From assembly GCA_035363115.1 (NCBI GenBank), contig DAOSEM010000002.1:186001-250000 (forward strand): DNA of 64,000 nucleotides, given 5' to 3'. Shown here piece by piece: positions 58,304 to 64,000 of this stretch; the first letter of the stretch is position 1; each line of letters opens with the position of its first letter. A model generated the notes under the pieces. That model saw only the letters and a program-made list of their open reading frames with translations, searched no databases and was not told the DNA's origin. The translations under genes were made by a program, and so were the position numbers. This stretch comes from Syntrophales bacterium (GTDB lineage Bacteria > Desulfobacterota > Syntrophia > Syntrophales > PHBD01).

Positions 58304-60397
58304 ATGCCGCAGGACCTGATGTCGGACATCCTGATCATTTTCGGCCTCTCCGTGGGGGTTCTTTTTCTTTTCACAAAGATCCGCGTCCCCGCCCTGGTGG
58401 GCTTCATCTTCACGGGCATGCTTGCCGGCCCTCACGGGCTGGGGCTCATCCGCCAGGCGGAAAACGTGGAGATCATGGCCGAGGTGGGGATTGTGGCCCT
58501 CCTGTTCACCATCGGCCTGGAGTTCTCCTTCCGCCATCTGGTAAAGATCCGCCGCTCCGTGCTCCTGGGCGGCTCCCTCCAGGTGGGCCTCACGATTGCC
58601 GCCGGGGCCGCGATCGCGACGATCGGGGGCTTTCCGTTCGGCCAACTGGTGTTTTTCGGGTTTCTTCTCTCCCTGAGCAGCACCGCCATCGTGCTGAAGG
58701 CGCTTCAGGACCGGGCCGAGCTGGATACGCCCCACGGCGGGAGCGCTCTGGGAATCCTCATTTTCCAGGACCTCGCCATCGTTCCGATGATGCTCGTCCT
58801 TCCCTTCCTGGCCGGGGCCGGCGGGGAATCGGGAACGGACCTGCTGATGACGGCGGTGAAGGGGACCGCGGCCATTGCCGTCATCGCCGCGGGGGCGAAG
58901 TGGATCGTGCCCTGGTGGCTCCACGCCGTCGCCCGCACCCGGAGCCGCGAGCTCTTCCTCCTGGCGGTGATCCTCATCTGCCTGTCCGTCGCCTGGCTGA
59001 CCCACGCGGCGGGCCTGTCGCTGGCCCTGGGCGCCTTCCTGGCGGGGCTGATGATCTCCGAGTCGCCCTACAGCCATGAAGCGGTGGGCCATGTCCTGCC
59101 TTTCCGGGACGTCTTCACGAGCTTTTTCTTCGTCTCCATCGGAATGCTCTTGGACATGGGGTTCTTTCTCGAACAGCCCTTTCTCATCCTGTCCCTGACC
59201 GCCGCCGTCCTCTTCCTGAAGGCCTTCCTTGCCGTCGGTACGGTCATCGTCCAGGGGCTTCCCTTCCGGATCGCCCTCCTGGCGGGCCTGGCCCTGAGCC
59301 AGATCGGAGAGTTCTCGTTTCTTCTGTCCAAGGTCGGGACCGGCTACGGCCTGATGAGTTCCCGGATCTATCAGATCTTCCTGGCCGTCTCGGTCTTCAC
59401 GATGGCCCTGACCCCCTTCATCATCGGCGCCTCGCCGCGCCTGGCACGCCGGATCATGGCCTGGCCGCTGCCGGCCCGCCTGAAGGCGGGCGGCTCGCTG
59501 TACCACGGCCCGAAAGAGACCTTCATCGGAGACCACCTCGTCATCGTCGGCTTCGGCCTCAACGGCAGGAACATCGCCCATGCCGCGCGCCAGACGGGGA
59601 TCCCCTTTGTGATCCTCGAGACGAATCCCGACACGGTGCGGGATGAACGAAAGGAGGGGCTGCCGATCCATTACGGCGACGCCACCCACGAGGCGGTCCT
59701 GGACTCCGCGGGCATCCGGACCGCCCGGACGCTGGTCGTGGCCATCAACGACCCCACGGCCACGAGGCGCATCGTGGATCTGGCCCGCCGGCTCAACCGG
59801 ACGCTGCACATCATCGTCCGGACGCGATACCTGGGCGAGATGGCGGCACTCCACGAATTGGGGGCCGACGAGGTGATCCCCGAGGAGTTCGAGACCTCCA
59901 TCGAGATCTTCGCCCGGGTACTCCGGAAATACCTGATCCCGAAGCCGGAGATCGACCGCTACATCCAGGAAATCCGGACGGGCGGCTACGACATGCTGAG
60001 GACCCTGTCCCCCGAGGCGGCTGTCTGCACGGACCTGCGGCTCTGCCTCCCCGACACCGAAGTGGTCACGTTCCGTTTGGACGATGGCGCGCCGGCGGAT
60101 GGACGGACCATCGGGGACATGGCCCTTCGAAAGGAGCACGGCGTCACGATCCTGGCGATCCGCCGCGGAAACGACATGGTTTATAACCCCGATCCGCAAA
60201 TGGAGATGTTCGCCGGGGACATCCTCGTTACCCTCGGGGCTCCGGAACAGACCGCCGCCGTAGCGGGACTGTTCTCGAACGGCGGCTCCGATACGGACGG
60301 GGACGGGATCGCCGTGCCTTCCCCGGGAGGGGCCGCCGAAAGGCCGCTCCCGAATACGGGAACAGAACACGAGAGCAGAACACGGCGACGGCCTTGA
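58304..60397 (+). CDS. CPA2-family cation/proton antiporter with RCK domains (KefB-like)
   Basis: 697 residues. About 12 membrane helices (1-385) with FTGMLAGPHGLGLI, LLFTIGLEFSFRHL, LSLSSTAIVLKAL and FQDLAIVPMMLV (the conserved FQD ion-site helix of CPA2). A TrkA-N/RCK domain follows (about 405-525: HLVIVGFGLNGRNIAHAAR, then GDATHEAVLDSAGI) and a TrkA-C domain (about 590-680). It exchanges K+ or Na+ for protons under nucleotide control. No KefF/KefG ancillary gene is adjacent. Confidence 0.92.
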   Translation: MPQDLMSDILIIFGLSVGVLFLFTKIRVPALVGFIFTGMLAGPHGLGLIRQAENVEIMAEVGIVALLFTIGLEFSFRHLVKIRRSVLLGGSLQVGLTIAAGAAIATIGGFPFGQLVFFGFLLSLSSTAIVLKALQDRAELDTPHGGSALGILIFQDLAIVPMMLVLPFLAGAGGESGTDLLMTAVKGTAAIAVIAAGAKWIVPWWLHAVARTRSRELFLLAVILICLSVAWLTHAAGLSLALGAFLAGLMISESPYSHEAVGHVLPFRDVFTSFFFVSIGMLLDMGFFLEQPFLILSLTAAVLFLKAFLAVGTVIVQGLPFRIALLAGLALSQIGEFSFLLSKVGTGYGLMSSRIYQIFLAVSVFTMALTPFIIGASPRLARRIMAWPLPARLKAGGSLYHGPKETFIGDHLVIVGFGLNGRNIAHAARQTGIPFVILETNPDTVRDERKEGLPIHYGDATHEAVLDSAGIRTARTLVVAINDPTATRRIVDLARRLNRTLHIIVRTRYLGEMAALHELGADEVIPEEFETSIEIFARVLRKYLIPKPEIDRYIQEIRTGGYDMLRTLSPEAAVCTDLRLCLPDTEVVTFRLDDGAPADGRTIGDMALRKEHGVTILAIRRGNDMVYNPDPQMEMFAGDILVTLGAPEQTAAVAGLFSNGGSDTDGDGIAVPSPGGAAERPLPNTGTEHESRTRRRP

Positions 60398-60503
60398 CGG
60401 GTGCTTTCGCCGGGGGTAAGGTGAAGACCCTTCCGGGCGGCGACGCATCCGGAAAGGCCCGGGCGGGGAAGACGAAAGGAGCGGACAGGAGGGGGAGCCG
60501 GTC

Positions 60504-61442
60504 ATGAGGTGGACAGGCAAGAAGGTTGCCCTTGCCTTGGGCGGAGGCGGCGTGCGTGGATTTTCCCACGTCGGCGTCCTGGCGGTTCTCGAGGAGGAGC
60601 GGATCGATCTTGATCTCATTGCCGGGACCAGCGCCGGTGCTCTCCTCGGCGGCGCCTATGCCGCCGGCCTCTCGCCCCGGGAGCTCAGCCGCAAGATCGA
60701 TGAGTACCTGGCCAGTCCCGCCTTCCAGGACTCGGAACTGAAGGCCATCGGTCTCTCCGTCGCACCCGCCGTCGAGAAGAGCCGCATCGCCAGGATGGCC
60801 GCATCCCTGCGCGGCCGCTACTACATGCTTCGATCCTTTTTCCGCCCCTCCGTCCTGCCGCCCCGGGACTTTGCCTCCCTCATCGACTATTTCATTCCCG
60901 ACATCGACATCCGGGAGACAAGGATTCCCTTTCTGTGCATCGCCACGGACCTCCTGAAGGGGCAGGAAGTGGTTTTCACCGAGGGGCCCCTCCGGCGGGC
61001 CGTCCTGGCGAGCTGTTCGGTTCCCGGGGCCGTGGAGCCCGTGCGCTGGGGCGAGTGGCTCCTCGCCGACGGGGGCATCACGAGCCTGGTCCCCGTCCGG
61101 GCGGCCCGGAAGGCCGGAGCGGACGTGGTCATCGCCGTGGTGGTCGACCGGGAGGTTGTGGAAGCGCCGCAGTTCGAGACCGCGCAGGATGTCTTCTACC
61201 GGGCCGGTGAGATCACCTCGGATCGCCTCCAGTTTGAGGAGCTCCGGGAGGCCGACGTGGCGATCCGCCCCGACGTGGGGGACCTGCACTGGATGGATTT
61301 CACCCGCGCGCGGGACCTCGTCCGGATTGGGGAGGAGGCCGCCCGGGAAGCCCTCGGCCGGATCGAGGAGGCCCTTCCCCTCTACAAGAGAGCGTATCGC
61401 GTGGCCGGCCGGTTTGTTCCGTCCCTGCGCAGGAGAATCTGA
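60504..61442 (+). CDS. Patatin-like phospholipase (RssA/NTE-like)
   Basis: 312 residues with the Ser-Asp dyad of patatins: ALALGGGGVRGFSHVGVLAV (oxyanion loop), AGTSAGALLGGAYAAG (GxSxG, Ser near 48) and LLADGGITSLVPV (DGG, Asp). No signal peptide, so it is probably cytoplasmic or membrane-associated, hydrolysing phospholipid acyl chains. GACAGGAGGG upstream confirms ATG 60504. Its stop is followed directly by a partial copy of repeat A. Confidence 0.9.
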   Translation: MRWTGKKVALALGGGGVRGFSHVGVLAVLEEERIDLDLIAGTSAGALLGGAYAAGLSPRELSRKIDEYLASPAFQDSELKAIGLSVAPAVEKSRIARMAASLRGRYYMLRSFFRPSVLPPRDFASLIDYFIPDIDIRETRIPFLCIATDLLKGQEVVFTEGPLRRAVLASCSVPGAVEPVRWGEWLLADGGITSLVPVRAARKAGADVVIAVVVDREVVEAPQFETAQDVFYRAGEITSDRLQFEELREADVAIRPDVGDLHWMDFTRARDLVRIGEEAAREALGRIEEALPLYKRAYRVAGRFVPSLRRRI

Positions 61443-61443
61443 A

Positions 61444-61507
61444 ACGGCTGTTGAAAAACACCCGTCTGCTGTGTTTCCCTCATCCCGTGACGCTCGACGC
61501 ACGAAAA
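61444..61507 (+). repeat. Dispersed repeat A, copy 3 (left half only)
   Basis: ACGGCTGTTGAAAAACACCC followed by GTCTGCTGTGTTTCCCTCAT and GACGCTCGACGCACGAAAA matches the left part of copies 1 and 2. The right half is absent; the sequence then runs into the start region of the alpha-2-macroglobulin gene. Confidence 0.75.
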
Positions 61508-61545
61508 CAAGTAGATCCCGTCCACATTCAGAAAGGGGGATTGCC

Positions 61546-64000
61546 ATGATTTCCGGACACTCGAATCCATCCCGCCGCCCGGTGGGGCTCATCCTGCTGC
61601 TCCTGCTGCTCCTGCCGTTTCTCTCCACAGCGCCGGCGGTCCATGGCGCCGCTGCACCCGGGATCGAGCAGTTCAGCCCCCAGGGGAGCGCCCGCAACGT
61701 CCGGCAGGTGGCGGTCCGCTTCGCCACGGCCATGGTGCCCCTCGGTGATCCCCGCCTGGCGGATCCCTTCACGGTTTCGTGTCCCGAAAAGGGAAGCGGG
61801 CGCTGGGTGGACTCCCGGCACTGGGTCTATGATTTTTCCCGGAACCTGCCGTCGGGGGTCTCCTGCCGCTTCGAGCCGCGGCCGGGCCTGAAGGACCTGG
61901 AGGGCCGCGGGCTCCCCGGCGCGAAGGTCTATTCCTTCACGACGGGCGGTCCCGCCGTCCTGCGCTCATGGCCCGGGGAAGGCAGCGAAAGCGTCCACGC
62001 GGACCAGGCCTTCGTTCTCCTCCTCGATGGAGATGCCGATGAGGAATCGATCGTGAAGCACGTCTATTTCTCCGTCGCCGGGATCGGAGACCGCGTGGGA
62101 ATCACGATCCTGTCGGGGGAGGAGCGGGCGGCCATTCTGAAGACCCTCGGCCTTCTGAAACAGGGTAGCCGGGTCGTGGTGGTCCGGGCGCGGCGCGTGT
62201 TTCCCGACGAGACGGCGGTGAACCTCGTCTGGGAGGCCGGCGTCCGGTCCAAGACGGGGCTGACCCGGGAGCAGGACCAGATCCTCGCCTTCAAGACAAG
62301 CGGTCCATTCCGGGCCGAATTCCGCTGTTCCCGGGAGAATCCGGACCGGGCCTGCATCCCGCTCCTGCCGATGGCGGTGCGCTTCTCCTCGCCGGTCCCC
62401 GCGGCGGCCCTGGAAAAGATCACCCTGAAGACAAAGGCGGGCCGCGTCTTCAAACCCGCCGTCCGGACCGATGACGAGGACGCCGGCTACGTCTGGCGCG
62501 CCCTCTTCGAGGGACCGTTTCCCCAGAAGGGCGAATTTACCCTGAGCCTTCCGGCGGACCTCCGGGACGAGGCGGGGCGCTCCCTAGCCAATGCCGCCCA
62601 GTTTCCTCTGGCGGTGAGGACCGATGCGTATCCGCCCCTGGCGAAGTTCGCCGGGCGGTTCGGCATCGTGGAGAGCCGCGCCGGGGTGCTTCTGCCCGTG
62701 ACGATCCGCAACCTCGAGGCGGATCTGGACGCCCAGTTGCTCCGCGTCGTGAAGAGGCCGGGGCAGCCGGGTCCGGAGGCCGTGTCCGGCGCCCCCGCCG
62801 CCAAGAAGAAGGCGGTTCTCGACCAGCGCCTCGCCGGGAAGATCCGCCCGGTTGACGGGGCGCAGGAGTCCCAGGTCATCCGCTGGCTCTACCGCGTCGC
62901 CGCGGCGAAGCGGGAAGCCCCCGTCCTGAAGGAGGAGAAGGGCGTCCGGACGCTTCCCGTATCCATGCCGGCGGGCCGTCAGGCCACGCAGGTCGTCGGC
63001 CTGAAGCTGCCGGGGCCGGGATTCTACATCGTGGAGATGGAGAGCCGGATCCTCGGTGAGCATCTCCTGCAGAAACCGGCGCCGCTCTACGTGCCCGCCG
63101 CCGCCCTGGTGACGAACCTGGCGGCCCACTTCAAGTGGGGCCGCGAGTCGTCTCTCGTCTGGGTGACCAGCCTGGACAGGGGCGAGCCCGTCAAGGGGGC
63201 CGCCGTGGCGCTCCGGGACTGCACGGGCCGCCCGGTCTGGGAGGGAAAGACCGGTCCCGACGGGATCGCCCTCATCCGGAAGGCCCTTCCACGGGAAAGC
63301 CAGTTGCCCCGTTGCAAGGGGGAGACGAATTGGGAAGAGGCGTCCCGGGCCCTGGCGGATATCCACGGCGGCCTCTTCGTCTTTGCCCGGTCCGGCTCCG
63401 ACATGACCTTTACCCACTCGAGCTGGAACGACGGGATCGAGCCCTGGCGCTTCAACATCCCGACGGGCTCCGGCGGACCGGAAGGAGCCGTCACCGCCCA
63501 CACGATCCTGGACCGGACCCTCTTCCGCGCCGGTGAGACGGTTCACATGAAGCACGTGATCCGGAGCCGCACGGGTCAGGGATTCACCCTTCCCGGTGCG
63601 GCCGCGATGCCCAAGGAGCTGGTGATCGAGCACCGGGGAACCGGGCAGTCGTACCGCCTGCCTCTGGCTTGGCAGACAGGAGGACTGGCGGTGAATGCCT
63701 GGTCGATTCCGCAGGGGGCGAAGCTCGGCCTCTACGACGTTTCCCTCTCCATGGGCGGTAAGAGCGCCAGGAGGCTCCCCTCCGGCATGTTTCGGGTGGA
63801 GGAGTTCCGGGTTCCGCTCATGAAGGCGGCCGTCCAGGGTCCCCGGGAGCCCCTTGTGAACGCCCGCCAGGCCGACGTGGACCTCTCGGTGTCCTATCTC
63901 TCCGGCGGCGGCGCCGGAGGCCTGGCCGTGAAGCTCCGGGGGGAGGTGCGCGACCGGGAGGTCTCCTTTGCCGACTGGGAGGGGTACGAGTTCACCGGCG
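61546..64000 (+). CDS. Bacterial alpha-2-macroglobulin, N-terminal part (cut by window end)
   Basis: The first 818 residues of a large secreted protein. ATG 61546 follows GAAAGGGGG. A signal peptide (LILLLLLLLPFLSTAPAVHG) leads to the macroglobulin-like MG domains seen in YfaS-type proteins: PQGSARNVRQVAVRFATAMV (Ig-like MG1), CIPLLPMAVRFSSPVP, WVTSLDRGEPVKGAAVAL (MG2 family A2M_N) and TILDRTLFRAGETVHMKHVIR (classic MG2/MG3 junction). The bait region and thioester CxEQ, if any, lie beyond 64000. It traps foreign proteases in the periplasm; partner penicillin-binding protein PbpC would be expected downstream. Confidence 0.9.
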   Translation, partial: MISGHSNPSRRPVGLILLLLLLLPFLSTAPAVHGAAAPGIEQFSPQGSARNVRQVAVRFATAMVPLGDPRLADPFTVSCPEKGSGRWVDSRHWVYDFSRNLPSGVSCRFEPRPGLKDLEGRGLPGAKVYSFTTGGPAVLRSWPGEGSESVHADQAFVLLLDGDADEESIVKHVYFSVAGIGDRVGITILSGEERAAILKTLGLLKQGSRVVVVRARRVFPDETAVNLVWEAGVRSKTGLTREQDQILAFKTSGPFRAEFRCSRENPDRACIPLLPMAVRFSSPVPAAALEKITLKTKAGRVFKPAVRTDDEDAGYVWRALFEGPFPQKGEFTLSLPADLRDEAGRSLANAAQFPLAVRTDAYPPLAKFAGRFGIVESRAGVLLPVTIRNLEADLDAQLLRVVKRPGQPGPEAVSGAPAAKKKAVLDQRLAGKIRPVDGAQESQVIRWLYRVAAAKREAPVLKEEKGVRTLPVSMPAGRQATQVVGLKLPGPGFYIVEMESRILGEHLLQKPAPLYVPAAALVTNLAAHFKWGRESSLVWVTSLDRGEPVKGAAVALRDCTGRPVWEGKTGPDGIALIRKALPRESQLPRCKGETNWEEASRALADIHGGLFVFARSGSDMTFTHSSWNDGIEPWRFNIPTGSGGPEGAVTAHTILDRTLFRAGETVHMKHVIRSRTGQGFTLPGAAAMPKELVIEHRGTGQSYRLPLAWQTGGLAVNAWSIPQGAKLGLYDVSLSMGGKSARRLPSGMFRVEEFRVPLMKAAVQGPREPLVNARQADVDLSVSYLSGGGAGGLAVKLRGEVRDREVSFADWEGYEFTG

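Noticed and set aside
57281..60619. A 1112-codon open frame on the minus strand
   Set aside because: It lies antisense to the zincin start, glutaminyl cyclase and antiporter genes, has low-complexity composition and no domain; it is an effect of GC-rich codons on the real genes.
1..64000. CRISPR arrays, rRNA genes, prophage or integrase-attachment structures
   Set aside because: No regularly spaced direct repeats, rRNA-like conserved blocks, phage genes or integrase were seen. The single tRNA has no integrase or direct repeat next to it.

Overview
The window is 64 kb of a bacterial chromosome, mostly GC-rich with tightly packed, often overlapping genes. The mix of genes suggests a Gram-negative anaerobe of the Desulfobacterota (old Deltaproteobacteria, perhaps near the Syntrophales). 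This rests on TRAP and Dpp transporters, many c-di-GMP proteins, a standalone GMP-synthase-type PPase, conserved hypothetical types and dispersed palindromic repeats. It is an inference from gene style, not a database match.

Region 1 (1-18.4 kb) is a surface-polysaccharide locus. After a partial DUF401 membrane protein comes a minus-strand run: two GT4 glycosyltransferases, a Wzy-like polymerase/ligase, a periplasmic beta-helix protein, a GT2 glycosyltransferase, a pyruvyltransferase-like protein, a Wzx-like flippase, a radical SAM protein and a DUF218/YdcF protein. The middle (about 2.8-9.8 kb) is strikingly AT-rich compared with its flanks and looks imported. A plus-strand arm follows: a NarL-type two-component system with a clear promoter and an overlapping inverted repeat, a PilZ protein, a WbpA/WecC-type UDP-sugar dehydrogenase and a second, closely related DUF218 protein in inverted orientation.

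Region 2 (18.6-29 kb) is signalling and accessory genes: a GAF protein whose GGDEF domain has lost its active-site motif but kept an RxxD I-site, a standalone GuaA-like ATP-PPase, a tyrosine-decarboxylase-like enzyme, a PAS-GGDEF cyclase, remains of an IS3-type element next to a decayed MerR-TetR fusion regulator, a DUF2889 protein, tRNA-Thr(CGT) and a CHASE2-adenylate cyclase.

Region 3 (29.2-35.2 kb) is the most unusual operon: alanine racemase with an unrecognised C-terminal extension of about 260 residues, D-Ala-D-Ala ligase, a YtpB/DUF2600-type terpene synthase and two Dpp-type permeases, closed by a strong terminator.

Region 4 (35.2-49.6 kb) holds a small sigma-region-4 protein, a TRAP DctQM pair without its binding protein, DedA, a C-terminal fragment of a Kup potassium transporter, a LysM-RlpA protein preceded by two tiny overlapping ORFs, the MrfAB (YprAB) repair pair, leucyl aminopeptidase overlapping DppD-DppF ATPases, an alpha/beta hydrolase, and a cold-shock gene whose leader contains an intrinsic terminator.

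Region 5 (49.6-64 kb) starts with a repeat island and continues with MATE, MiaA, a GT-A-fold protein, a lipoprotein parvulin, an MBL hydrolase, a HExxH zincin, a glutaminyl cyclase, a CPA2 antiporter, a patatin and the 5' part of a bacterial alpha-2-macroglobulin cut by the window end.
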